A DNA stretch of 64,000 bases from Gammaproteobacteria bacterium (GTDB taxonomy: Bacteria > Pseudomonadota > Gammaproteobacteria > Pseudomonadales > Azotimanducaceae), in NCBI GenBank assembly GCA_021773565.1, contig JAJFJZ010000013.1:248001-312000 (forward strand). The letters are read 5' to 3'. A program made the translations under genes and the position numbers. Numbering within the stretch: the stretch's first letter is position 1; the number at the start of each line of letters is the position of its first letter. Positions 9,993-18,950 of this stretch are shown in pieces. The notes under the pieces were generated by a model, which was not told where the DNA came from, made no database searches, and saw only the letters and a list, made by a program, of their open reading frames with translations.

Positions 9993-12900
9993 TTACCAGG
10001 TATCCACACAGACGCGCTTCTTACCTTTACGCTTTCTAAACCCGGGTTTTTCAGGCGCTGAAAGCAGGGCCATTTTTATCCACTTGCGTGAATCTGCGGG
10101 GTCAATCACATCATCCAGCATAAAGTAGGATGCCGTATTCACCGCTTTACCCTGCTCATACATCCGGGCAACTTTTTCTTCGTACAATGCTGTACGAGCG
10201 TCAGGATTTTCCAGTGCCGCCAGCTCTTTGCGATAACCCAGTTTTACAGCACCTTCCAGGCCCATACCCCCAAACTCACCTGTTGGCCACGCAACCGTGA
10301 AGGTCGGAGCTTTAAAACTACCGCCCGCCATAGCCTGCGCACCAAGCCCATATCCCTTACGAAGAACGATCGTGAAAAACGGAACACTTAAGCTGGCACT
10401 CACCACAAACATGCGTGCTGCATGTCTTACCAAAGCCGTTTTTTCTACCTCCGGGCCAACCATTATTCCAGGTGTATCACACAAAAATAACAGGGGGATA
10501 TCAAAAGCATCACACAGTTGCATAAAGCGGGAAGCTTTATCCGCTCCGTCACTGTCTATTGCGCCGGCCAGATGTGCTGGATTATTGGCGATAAGTCCCA
10601 CTGCCCGCCCTTCTACACGAATAAATGCAGTGATCATTCCCAGGCCAAATAATTCCCGCAGCTCCAATACTGAATTTTCATCTGCCAGAGTATCTATGAG
10701 TTTGCGAATATCATAAATGCGCAGCCGGTTTTCGGAGATACTCGAGCGCAGGTTACGCTGATCTGCACAACTCCATTCAGACACCGCACCCTGAAAATAG
10801 GACAGATACCGTTTTGCCATCGTTACCGCTTCCGCTTCATCTTCTACGGCAATATCCACAACCCCGTTTGGCACCTGAACGCTCATGGGCCCTACTTCTT
10901 CGGGCCGAAAGTTTCCCAAACCACCCCCTTCTATCATAGCAGGACCCCCCATGCCGATATTGGAATCCTGGGTGGCAATGACCACATCACAGCAACCCAG
11001 CAGAGCTGCATTACCTGCAAAGCAGCGACCGGTAGTAATGCCAATTAAAGGCACAAGTCCACTGAGTTTGGCAAAGTAGGTGAACGCCAAACAGTCAAGG
11101 CCCGAGCCGCCAACCCCATCAGTGTCTCCGGGACGTCCTCCACCGCCCTCAGCGAACAATACCAGTGGTAACTGTTGCTGCTCTGCTATTTCAAAGAGAC
11201 GGTCTTTCTTACGATGGTTTTGGGCGCCCTGGGTTCCGGCTAAAACGGTGTAGTCATAGGACATCAGCACGCATTGCGTAAGGCTGGGTTCGAGATTGGG
11301 AAAAACCTGCCTATTGATACTGCCAATACCTGCCACCATTCCGTCTGCTGGCGTATTTTCCATTAAGTCATCCAGGCTGCGCCTTCTTCGCTGTGCAGCA
11401 ATCACGAGTGGTCCGTACTCAGTAAAAGTACCTGCGTCAACCAGATGCTTAATGTTTTCACGCGCTGTTCTGTGTCCGGTTTTTCGCCGCTTCGCAACCG
11501 CGTTAGGTCGCGCTGCATCGAGACCCAGGGCATGACGCGCATTGGATTCTGCCAGATCCTCCCTGATATGGTCAGGGTCTATGGCCTGATCCTGTTCCGC
11601 ATGTATTTGTTGAACCGCATCTTCCTTAATGAACACCAACACATGGTTTTCAAAAACTGCATTACCCTGTCGCACGACTACCCGGGTAACCCTGCCGCTC
11701 ACGGGAGCAGCAATTACATGCTCCATCTTCATAGCTTCCATAACCATCAGGGCCTGTCCCGCTTGCACCAATTGATCACTGGCAACGCGAACTTCTACTA
11801 TGGTTCCCTGTATAGGCGCTCGAACGAGGCATGCATCGCTTTCAACAGGATTAACTGGCTCTACCTGCTGGCTCGGATTCGGCTTTATATCTTGCTTACC
11901 GTGCGCAAGAATGGCGAGCGGATCACCGGGGTCAATATGCGCTCCCGCAAGATTTGTATCAGCCTGTAAAGGCAAGCGGCTAAACTCCGGATGTTTCTGT
12001 TTTTGCAGCAACGTGTGAATTTTTTCTGCGACAAAATTAGTATGTAATTCATTCCCTGGAAACTGCGGGTGTTTCAACAAATTTTTTAGAAACTCAATAT
12101 TGGTTTCAACACCTTCAATACCAAATTCACACAGGGCCCTATATGCCTTATTCACAAGGTCGATATAACTGCCTCGACTGTGCACAATCAGTTTTGCCAA
12201 TAGCGAATCAAAACTAACGAGTGTGCTGTAACCGGTATAGGCAAAGGAGTCTGTCCTAACGCCCGGGCCATTAGGCGGCTCAAAGGTCGTAATTAGTCCA
12301 CCCGTGGGTTTAGCCTGCGCATTTTCATCCAGCGTTTCCATATTAATGCGCAGTTGTAAGGCGAACCCACGCGGTTCAACGAGCTGCTGCGCATCCAGAC
12401 CCAACTCTTTAAGGCTTGCACCTTCTGCCAGCCTAATCTGGGTCTGCACAAGATCGACCCCACTGACTTCTTCCGTAACAGTGTGTTCAACCTGCAGGCG
12501 AGGGTTGGTTTCAATAAAAGTGAACTGCTCATCTGCATCCAGCAAAAACTCGAAAGTGGCTAAACCGGAAAGTTCAACCGCCGCTGCCATTCTGGTGGCG
12601 GCATCGATCATTTGTTTTCGGGTGTCTGGTGAAAGCGTCGGGCTTGGCGCAATTTCCACCAGTTTCTGGTGTTGTCTTTGCACCGTGCATTCACGCTCAC
12701 CCAGGTTGCTAATGTCTCCCGCGTCGTCACCCAGAATCTGGACTTCTATGTGCCGGGCAGGGGAAATCAGTTTTTCGATATACAAATCTTCCTGACCAAA
12801 GGCAGCCATTGCTTCAGAGCGGCAACGCGCCAGAGCCTCTTCCAGATCGGATGCCTGCGAAACCTGTCGCATGCCCCGCCCCCCGCCTCCGGATAAAGCC

Positions 12901-13376
12901 TTGATCATAACTGCGGCATCCGGGCCCAGGCCGCTAAAAAACTGCTGGACTCGCTCAAGGCTGATATCACCATCCAGTCCCGGTACCACAGCCACGCCAC
13001 AACTTTCAGCGAGACTTTTTGTGCGCATTTTGTCACCAAAAATTTCCAGCGTTTCAGGCTCAGGTCCGACAAATTTCAAACCAGCACTGATGCACGCACG
13101 GGCAAAATCTGCACGCTCGCTCAAAAACCCGTAACCGGGGTGAATCGCGTCGCATCCCTGATTGAGCGCACATGCAATTATCTGATGCATATCCAGATAC
13201 GCACTGGCACCACTACCGATTAAGGCAATTGCCTCATCCGCTTTCACAATGTGCAAGGATTGCTCATCGTCTTCGGAATAGACCACACTCGTGTGTATGC
13301 CCAGTTCACCTGCCGCACGGGATATGCGAATGGCAATTTCGCCGCGATTAGCTATCAGAAGGTGTTTAACACGCAT
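9993..13376 (-). CDS. Single-chain biotin-dependent acyl-CoA carboxylase (BC-BCCP-CT fusion)
   Basis: A 1127-residue protein that puts a whole carboxylase in one chain. Residues 1-450 are biotin carboxylase: IANRGEIAIR, the ATP-grasp glycine loop LSGGGGRGM, and FIETNPRLQVEHTVTE. Residues 515-585 are the biotin carrier domain with MEAMKMEH, biotinylated Lys near 550. From about 610 to the end is a carboxyltransferase of the AccA/AccD-like crotonase fold (for example AEGGGGRPGDTDG and FLCDTPGIMVG). This architecture is known from the long-chain acyl-CoA carboxylases described in Mycobacterium avium and some Proteobacteria, which accept a range of acyl-CoAs. The final residues are basic (RKRKGKK). 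It lies 72 bases downstream of the aldolase gene on the same strand. Confidence 0.9.
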   Translation of the reverse strand: MRVKHLLIANRGEIAIRISRAAGELGIHTSVVYSEDDEQSLHIVKADEAIALIGSGASAYLDMHQIIACALNQGCDAIHPGYGFLSERADFARACISAGLKFVGPEPETLEIFGDKMRTKSLAESCGVAVVPGLDGDISLERVQQFFSGLGPDAAVMIKALSGGGGRGMRQVSQASDLEEALARCRSEAMAAFGQEDLYIEKLISPARHIEVQILGDDAGDISNLGERECTVQRQHQKLVEIAPSPTLSPDTRKQMIDAATRMAAAVELSGLATFEFLLDADEQFTFIETNPRLQVEHTVTEEVSGVDLVQTQIRLAEGASLKELGLDAQQLVEPRGFALQLRINMETLDENAQAKPTGGLITTFEPPNGPGVRTDSFAYTGYSTLVSFDSLLAKLIVHSRGSYIDLVNKAYRALCEFGIEGVETNIEFLKNLLKHPQFPGNELHTNFVAEKIHTLLQKQKHPEFSRLPLQADTNLAGAHIDPGDPLAILAHGKQDIKPNPSQQVEPVNPVESDACLVRAPIQGTIVEVRVASDQLVQAGQALMVMEAMKMEHVIAAPVSGRVTRVVVRQGNAVFENHVLVFIKEDAVQQIHAEQDQAIDPDHIREDLAESNARHALGLDAARPNAVAKRRKTGHRTARENIKHLVDAGTFTEYGPLVIAAQRRRRSLDDLMENTPADGMVAGIGSINRQVFPNLEPSLTQCVLMSYDYTVLAGTQGAQNHRKKDRLFEIAEQQQLPLVLFAEGGGGRPGDTDGVGGSGLDCLAFTYFAKLSGLVPLIGITTGRCFAGNAALLGCCDVVIATQDSNIGMGGPAMIEGGGLGNFRPEEVGPMSVQVPNGVVDIAVEDEAEAVTMAKRYLSYFQGAVSEWSCADQRNLRSSISENRLRIYDIRKLIDTLADENSVLELRELFGLGMITAFIRVEGRAVGLIANNPAHLAGAIDSDGADKASRFMQLCDAFDIPLLFLCDTPGIMVGPEVEKTALVRHAARMFVVSASLSVPFFTIVLRKGYGLGAQAMAGGSFKAPTFTVAWPTGEFGGMGLEGAVKLGYRKELAALENPDARTALYEEKVARMYEQGKAVNTASYFMLDDVIDPADSRKWIKMALLSAPEKPGFRKRKGKKRVCVDTW

Positions 13377-13448
13377 GATTTATCCTAAAACTCCAAGACC
13401 ACAGTCAGGCACATTTGATAAAATGTGTGTTGACCAGACTACGTGCTT

Positions 13449-14378
13449 TCAATCACGCCCGGAATGTTTTCTGGCCAGACGCAAGGCATCTCCCGGACTT
13501 GTGGATATTCCAGCGTCACTCCAATAGCCAATAGTGACAAAGTTAAATCCTTCATCCAGGCGTTTTTGCACATTGGAACCACTGGTGGTCAAACCACAAG
13601 GTACGCCGTGGGCCAGACAACTTTTTAGTACCTTCTGGATTGCTGTTTCAAGGTCCGGATGATCGCCGGATACGCCCAATGACATTGCCAGGTCACTTGG
13701 GCCAATAAATATTGCACCAATACCTCCTACAGACAGAATCTCATCGATATTTTCAGCACCTTCCTCCGACTCAATTTGAAGTACGGCCAGAAGCTCTCCC
13801 TGAGGATTCAACGGCCAGGTGTCTGCCTTGGCCATATAATCACCCGTGCCCCAAAACCAGCGGGCATTTCCGGGTGAAGCGCCTCTGGTACCACGAGGAT
13901 TTTGGTAAGGCGCTCCTCGTTTAGCTGGATAACGCATTGATTTAACTGCATTTTCAGCTTCCGCTTTATTGCCAATAAAAGGAAAGAGGACACCGTATGC
14001 ACCAAGATCCAGTACCTGTTTTACCAGAAACTGCAGGTTTTCCGAGCCGTATTGCGGAATACGCACAATGGGAGTAACCCGCATTCGGGTACTACCGGAT
14101 TCAGCGATTTGCTGCGGATTAATCATGCCCAACAAAAAACTTCGCAGGGTTTCACCGTCCATGGGCGTGTGTTCCATGTCAATGAATATGTAGTCCAGGT
14201 CTGATGCGGCCAGCGCACGGGCATTTTGTTGTGAAAAATCCGCTGTGAAAAGTCCAAACACCGGTTTTTTCTGTTCAAGGGTCGCTATTGTGCCATTGAG
14301 CCTGTCGGCGAGCGCTGCAGATGACAGAAAAAATACCAACACGGTGCTGATAAACATTGGGTAAGGGTTACGTTGCAT
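13449..14378 (-). CDS. HpcH/HpaI-type aldolase with a signal peptide
   Basis: A 309-residue metal-dependent class II aldolase of the HpaI/HpcH family, which cleaves or joins 2-keto-hydroxy acids. The catalytic His is in IDMEHTP, the Arg in PIVRIPQ, and the metal ligands are the Glu in LQIESEEG and the Asp in IGPSDLAMSLG, so all key residues are retained. Unlike normal cytoplasmic members, it begins with a clear signal-peptide-like segment (about residues 8-25, hydrophobic, ending in SSAALA before DRLNG). This predicts a periplasmic enzyme. ATG at 14378; the promoter lies in the 116 bases shared with the divergent small gene. A 7-base inverted repeat (AGCTAAT/ATTAGCT, 14379-14417) sits there. 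Confidence 0.82.
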   Translation of the reverse strand: MQRNPYPMFISTVLVFFLSSAALADRLNGTIATLEQKKPVFGLFTADFSQQNARALAASDLDYIFIDMEHTPMDGETLRSFLLGMINPQQIAESGSTRMRVTPIVRIPQYGSENLQFLVKQVLDLGAYGVLFPFIGNKAEAENAVKSMRYPAKRGAPYQNPRGTRGASPGNARWFWGTGDYMAKADTWPLNPQGELLAVLQIESEEGAENIDEILSVGGIGAIFIGPSDLAMSLGVSGDHPDLETAIQKVLKSCLAHGVPCGLTTSGSNVQKRLDEGFNFVTIGYWSDAGISTSPGDALRLARKHSGRD

Positions 14379-14494
14379 AGCTAATCCTTATTAAAGTGGG
14401 AAAATGTCACATTAGCTTATCACTCGTTGCGGAAACGACACCACAAATTTAAGCTGGCATACTAATACCATTCCATTTGGTTGAGGTCATACCC

Positions 14495-14962
14495 ATGTCA
14501 ACATCCTCCCGATCCATTGCCGGTGCTTTTGAGCCGCTATTACCGTTGGTAACAGCTGAAGAAATTCCGATGGTGATTGCCATTCTGGAACGGATAGCCG
14601 GAGACAAATACCGCATGTGGGCAGAACAGGCAGACAATGACATTGAGCGTGACGGGCTACTTGCCTGTGCGCAACGCGAAGATGAAATAGCCATCTTTAT
14701 CGAATCCCTGCAAACAGATCCACAAAGCATGATCGCTTCGTTGCGCGAGCGTATTCCTGACTTTGAGACTCGCTATGACGCAGTGATGGACGGACTCAGC
14801 CGCACGGAGCAGTTGCGAGTTCAATCCGAAGGTGAGATGGGGGGCGCTGGATATATGGGCCAGTTTGCCGCAGCAAGCGAAGGTGCGGTTGCTGCACGCT
14901 TTGAGTCTTTGGCATTACTGGAAGAGGCAAACTCAAAATACCTTGCTCGCCTAATCAGCTAG
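14495..14962 (+). CDS. Conserved hypothetical all-helical protein
   Basis: A 155-residue soluble protein that I do not recognise. The chosen ATG at 14495 has GAGG 9 bases upstream; an in-frame TTG 18 bases earlier is less likely. The sequence is rich in Glu, Ala and Leu with long predicted helices (for example the stretch around EIPMVIAILERIAGDKYR) and carries spaced acidic residues that could suit a ferritin-like bundle, but no diagnostic metal motif can be claimed. There is no signal peptide. The gene is divergent from the exported aldolase and convergent with the symporter gene, ending 11 bases from it. Confidence 0.6.
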   Translation: MSTSSRSIAGAFEPLLPLVTAEEIPMVIAILERIAGDKYRMWAEQADNDIERDGLLACAQREDEIAIFIESLQTDPQSMIASLRERIPDFETRYDAVMDGLSRTEQLRVQSEGEMGGAGYMGQFAAASEGAVAARFESLALLEEANSKYLARLIS

Positions 14963-14973
14963 CTTGACGATGC

Positions 14974-16470
14974 CTATAGATCCATAAGCTTGTCAATATC
15001 CCGATCCAGGGTCTGATCAGGCGTTAACAGTGATACCACAATAAATAATGTCATTGATGCTACGAAGGCCACAAACGGTCCACTGATACCGTGGGGCAGA
15101 CGCACAGAAAATATCTCGAAGGAGAAATTGATAATCAGGCTGATGCCGATTGCAGCAATCGCACCCATGGAATTCGCCCGTTTCCAGTTAAGTCCAATTA
15201 CCACCACGGGTACAATTGCAGCGGCAAATGTAGCCCAGCCAAAAGCACCCAATAAAGCTACCAGGCGATCATTCTGATAGTAGGAGTACAAAGCAAACAG
15301 TGCAGCAACAATGGCAAGCAGTACGGTTGCTATACGCGCCCACAAAAGTTCATTACCAGCACTGCGCCCGCGCAATGCCTTTGGCATATCGTGAACCAGA
15401 GCTGCGGCGCCAATATTCAGAAACGCATCTGATGTGGACATAATGGCAGCAAACAACCCTGCAAACACCACACCAGCCAGCAGAGGGTGTGCAAACAGGC
15501 TAAGAAACACCGGAGAAGCAGCGTCTGCTGCTTCCAGTGAGGGAATCTCTCCCGACACCACCGCGGCTCGCATCACCACACCAATAGAAACCCACAACAG
15601 GGCAGCAAGCACATAAGCGATAGTGCTCAGGGGTAATATCACCCTGAAATCCCGGATTCGGCGGTTCATCATCATTTTGGTAATCAGGTGCGGTTGTCCT
15701 GCCAAACCCAGGCCGAAGACGAAAAACCAGCCCAAACACGCGATAACTCCCGCCGTCCCAAAGGGCATAATGGCCTCGCTGTCATCGGCCAGAATTATCT
15801 CGGACGCTTGTTGCATACCCCCGTCAAAAACGTTGCTTGCCGTGATCAAAATTAGCACACCGGCAATCATCATAATGGCACCCTGCACCACATCAGTGTA
15901 CATCGATGCAATGATGCCACCCGTAACGCAATAAAAAATGAGTACAGCAGAAGACAAAATAACGCAGGTCACCAGGCCCACGTCGGCAAAAACAGAGGTA
16001 CCCGCAAGTATCGCTTTTAATACCAGCGCCATAGCCAAAATCTGCGTCGCCAGATAACCCATGACACCCAGCACTATGGTACCCGCCATCATAAAACGAA
16101 CAGTTTCACTGCCATAACGGGCAGCTACCAGGTCTGGCAGTGATAGTGAGTCGCGTAATTCAGCAATCATGCGAATGCGCTTGGCAACCAGAAAAAATCC
16201 GATGGCATAACCCAGGGCCGAAACCATAACCATCCAGAGAGAACTTAGACCCATTGAATACACGAGTCCCGGTCCACCCACAAAGCCAAAACCACTTAAA
16301 GTGCTGGAAAACAAAGCCAGTGAAACAACTATTGGTCCCAGACTGCGTCCTGCTACAAAAAAATCGTTAGCAGACCTGGTACGACGCATCGCCCACAATC
16401 CAACGATCACGCAAAAGACGAGGTACACAAAGACGCAAGCAAGAACAATTTCCTGTCTGTACTGTTCCAC
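14974..16470 (-). CDS. Sodium:solute symporter (SSS family)
   Basis: A 498-residue inner-membrane transporter with about 13 hydrophobic segments. The family marks are visible: ANDFFVAGRSLGP after the first membrane helix, the glycine-rich GFGFVGGPGLVY region near the sodium site, and the Ser-containing AAIMSTSDAFLN in the ninth core helix that supplies sodium ligands. It resembles the PutP/PanF branch, so an organic acid or amino acid is the likely cargo. Translation begins with GTG one base inside the stop of the upstream small membrane protein gene (TAGTG), showing tight coupling. Confidence 0.88.
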   Translation of the reverse strand: MEQYRQEIVLACVFVYLVFCVIVGLWAMRRTRSANDFFVAGRSLGPIVVSLALFSSTLSGFGFVGGPGLVYSMGLSSLWMVMVSALGYAIGFFLVAKRIRMIAELRDSLSLPDLVAARYGSETVRFMMAGTIVLGVMGYLATQILAMALVLKAILAGTSVFADVGLVTCVILSSAVLIFYCVTGGIIASMYTDVVQGAIMMIAGVLILITASNVFDGGMQQASEIILADDSEAIMPFGTAGVIACLGWFFVFGLGLAGQPHLITKMMMNRRIRDFRVILPLSTIAYVLAALLWVSIGVVMRAAVVSGEIPSLEAADAASPVFLSLFAHPLLAGVVFAGLFAAIMSTSDAFLNIGAAALVHDMPKALRGRSAGNELLWARIATVLLAIVAALFALYSYYQNDRLVALLGAFGWATFAAAIVPVVVIGLNWKRANSMGAIAAIGISLIINFSFEIFSVRLPHGISGPFVAFVASMTLFIVVSLLTPDQTLDRDIDKLMDL

Positions 16471-17027
16471 TATAATGGATCACTAATCGAATCAGTTGCG
16501 TCGGAGTTTTTGAATTCGATTATCAATTTATGGTATTCGAGCTCATCCTGGGCCGTATAGATAAAGCGATTGAAGCCCACAATGTAGAGCACAACCAGAC
16601 TCAGTCCTGAAAGCCAGGTTCCGTATATCATCCAGGCAGAAGGCAGCGGAAAGCCAAGAAAATACTGCACCACGCCGGTATCCAAAAATACCTGGTAGCT
16701 GCTGTACACCATGTACCAGTTAAACAAACCGAAGGCACCACAAATCCCAAGCCATCCGTATAGGTGAAAATCACGATGGCGTTTCGATATACTCAAAACT
16801 ATCAACACAAGAGCCAGGATAAGCACAGCAGCCTGCAACAAAAACGCGGGGAGGCCAATAGCATCAAAACGAACGGGACCATCTCCGCCCACCCGCATGT
16901 GGCTTACAAGTGGATGTACCAGGCCAGAACTGTAGCCAGATTCGGAGATACCGGCGATGTAGGTTAGCAGAGCCACCATTATCAGCAGTAAAGTCAGGAG
17001 TAAATAAATAAGGTGTTTCTGTGACAC
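16470..17027 (-). CDS. Small four-helix membrane protein encoded with the SSS symporter
   Basis: A 185-residue integral-membrane protein with four hydrophobic segments (about residues 5-25, 58-83, 90-112 and 128-152) and a hydrophilic C-terminal tail. I do not recognise the family. It starts with GTG at 17027 and its stop overlaps the symporter start. Some SSS transporters are encoded with a small membrane partner, but those partners are usually shorter (DUF485/DUF4212 type, about 100 residues), and this one does not look like them. A role in transport by the neighbouring symporter is inferred from coupling only. Confidence 0.65.
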   Translation of the reverse strand: MSQKHLIYLLLTLLLIMVALLTYIAGISESGYSSGLVHPLVSHMRVGGDGPVRFDAIGLPAFLLQAAVLILALVLIVLSISKRHRDFHLYGWLGICGAFGLFNWYMVYSSYQVFLDTGVVQYFLGFPLPSAWMIYGTWLSGLSLVVLYIVGFNRFIYTAQDELEYHKLIIEFKNSDATDSISDPL

Positions 17028-17062
17028 TGGGCTGCTGCCTTACTTATTCAGGTAGATGGCGT

Positions 17063-18118
17063 TCAGGAAGATCTGGGACCCAGACATTTATCTTTTACTT
17101 TCTTGAAGAACTGTTTTGGATCGTCAAGGACAGCATAAAATTTATCGTAATACGCCAAAGCCTTCTTTCTTGATTTGTCGTCCAATTCCACTGATTGTTC
17201 ATAAAGTGCATAAATTGCCGGTTTTTTTTCCTGAAATAGTTGTACCGCGGCATCCAGGCCTGCATTGTGCGCACATCGCCCCCTGAATAAGCGCTGTGTG
17301 ACCCTGCGAATTTTCAATCCCGGGGGCGGTAATGCATACGGTGCATTTACTGCTCCCGAAAAATCAAAGTCGTAGGGGACCGGCAGAATTTGCTTGTCTT
17401 CATTTTGCAGAGGCACCAGATTATGGCAGCATTCCTCACCTGGACGACTAATAAACATCGACCAGTCAGTATTGCCAATCATATACTCGAACAAATTCAC
17501 TATTGCGGTATAATCGGAAGCAACTTCCGATGAACCAATTTCCTGAGCGTGATGCTCAACCGCATCGAGTCTGCGAGCCAACCTCTTTTTATCCTCAATC
17601 AAAAACGCTTGATGACGGATACTCTTATTACCGCTATCACTATTTACGTAGCTGGCATTTACCAGGCGCACCTTAAAACTTTTATCGGTCAATATGTTGA
17701 ATGTCCTGTATGCCAGGTACTCTCTCACCACCAGCTTTTCAAACTGCGTACTATTTTGACACTGGGTTACCAGTTTTACCTTATCCTGTTTTTTGAATAG
17801 AGTGTTTGAAGATTTCTTTTTGGCAAAGTTCAAACGCAGCGGTGGAAAGCTGCAAGTATCCTTACTGCGGCGAAAGTTTCCTCGGGCACGCAATTTTATA
17901 TCCAGTCTAACTTCACCCGCTTCAGCATCCTGGTAACCTAGTATTGCCGCAAACTCTTCAAGCTCTTCTGCTTCCCTACCCTTTCTCAACTGGGAAAAAG
18001 GAGCAGTAATCACGATATCCAGTGGCTCCAACGAATCAAATAAGGGGGATGCTGAACTGATATTTGTGACAGCATTTCCAGCACATGCTAGTAGCATAAA
18101 CAGACAAACATGCTTCAT
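17063..18118 (-). CDS. Secreted CotH-like protein
   Basis: A protein of about 351 residues with an N-terminal signal peptide (MKHVCLFMLLACAGNAV). The body has features of the CotH kinase-like fold: a basic strand LRARGNFRR leading to FPPLRLNF, a KLVTQC strand, then GNTDWSMF at about 215-222, and VPYDFDFSG at about 248-256 in the place of the metal-binding acidic motif. CotH proteins are atypical protein kinases or structural envelope proteins. Extra cysteines occur (CC near residue 230). I choose the ATG at 18118, which puts the signal peptide first; another in-frame start 21 bases earlier is possible. Function is unproven. Confidence 0.6.
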   Translation of the reverse strand: MKHVCLFMLLACAGNAVTNISSASPLFDSLEPLDIVITAPFSQLRKGREAEELEEFAAILGYQDAEAGEVRLDIKLRARGNFRRSKDTCSFPPLRLNFAKKKSSNTLFKKQDKVKLVTQCQNSTQFEKLVVREYLAYRTFNILTDKSFKVRLVNASYVNSDSGNKSIRHQAFLIEDKKRLARRLDAVEHHAQEIGSSEVASDYTAIVNLFEYMIGNTDWSMFISRPGEECCHNLVPLQNEDKQILPVPYDFDFSGAVNAPYALPPPGLKIRRVTQRLFRGRCAHNAGLDAAVQLFQEKKPAIYALYEQSVELDDKSRKKALAYYDKFYAVLDDPKQFFKKVKDKCLGPRSS

Positions 18119-18174
18119 TGTGTCGACGACTCCAGGCAAGAGTCGTTATTATCACATAGATTCGGAATGCCTGA

Positions 18175-18789
18175 CTAATACATATATTCCGGAGAGGGAC
18201 CTATATCCCAAAGCAGCACTGTAGCCGTAAGCAAGCCTACAAATGCTACCAGTGCAACCGCAAATACGGCGCTGGCATACAAAAATGCCTGCGTATCAGA
18301 TACGCGCATCATGGGACTCACGCCAATGTACAAAAGAAAGATACAGTAACAGGCTATTGCTACCCCCAATACGATATCAATCCACAAAACAGGATACAGA
18401 CCCATAAGGCCACCAATAAAGAATGGCATGGCTGTATAGCTGATTAACCGTACCCCATCAGAAAAGCTGGCGACGTATCCTCCTTCGGGTACATAAGACT
18501 CGGACATCCAACGCACCATAAATCCTACAAACATCACACCAGCCACCATGGCCAGAAAAAACATGGCACACATGGGTGCTGCACTTTCAGGTGTAAGCCG
18601 CATTAGCTCTCCGGCAACGCTCCAACCAATCTGGGTAACGCCGTAGTACCAGCACACCGAAGGAATAAGCGCAAAGGGAATGGTGTGCAAAAAAATAACT
18701 TTTATTGCACCGGCCTTGTGTTCGGCAATACTTCGCCAGGTTCTGCGTGGACTGACTAACAATAATAGCCCATGAAAAAAGGTATGCAT
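18175..18789 (-). CDS. Yip1-family membrane protein
   Basis: A 204-residue integral-membrane protein with five hydrophobic segments. It begins with LLLLVSPRRTWRSIAEHKAG, a short cytoplasmic segment typical of bacterial Yip1 (formerly DUF1282) proteins, followed by helices rich in Gly and Phe with YTAMPFFIGGL. The function of bacterial members is unknown. The ATG shares one base with the ccoS stop, so it is the last gene of the cbb3 oxidase operon and may be co-expressed under low oxygen. Confidence 0.75.
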   Translation of the reverse strand: MHTFFHGLLLLVSPRRTWRSIAEHKAGAIKVIFLHTIPFALIPSVCWYYGVTQIGWSVAGELMRLTPESAAPMCAMFFLAMVAGVMFVGFMVRWMSESYVPEGGYVASFSDGVRLISYTAMPFFIGGLMGLYPVLWIDIVLGVAIACYCIFLLYIGVSPMMRVSDTQAFLYASAVFAVALVAFVGLLTATVLLWDIGPSPEYMY

Positions 18790-18950
18790 CAGAATTCTCC
18801 TGTGTTTTGTATGGGCTTGTCTTCGAGTATGTCCATGCCATGTTGGTCAAGATGCTGAAACTGATCGTGGTTTACCGCCCAGATAAACACTTTTGCTGCA
18901 ATTGCCAATATCACAATTGATACAGGTATTAAAAAATAGAGGCTTTCCAT
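18789..18950 (-). CDS. ccoS: cbb3 oxidase assembly protein CcoS
   Basis: A 53-residue protein missed by length filters. It reads MESLYFLIPVSIVILAIAA and continues to KVFIWAVNHDQFQHLDQHG, one membrane helix followed by the FxWAVxxxQFxxLDxxG motif typical of CcoS. CcoS is needed for cofactor loading of the cbb3-type cytochrome c oxidase. Its ATG overlaps the ccoI stop (TAATG) and its TGA overlaps the Yip1 start (TGATG). The conserved position right after ccoI supports the call. Confidence 0.95.
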   Translation of the reverse strand: MESLYFLIPVSIVILAIAAKVFIWAVNHDQFQHLDQHGMDILEDKPIQNTGEF

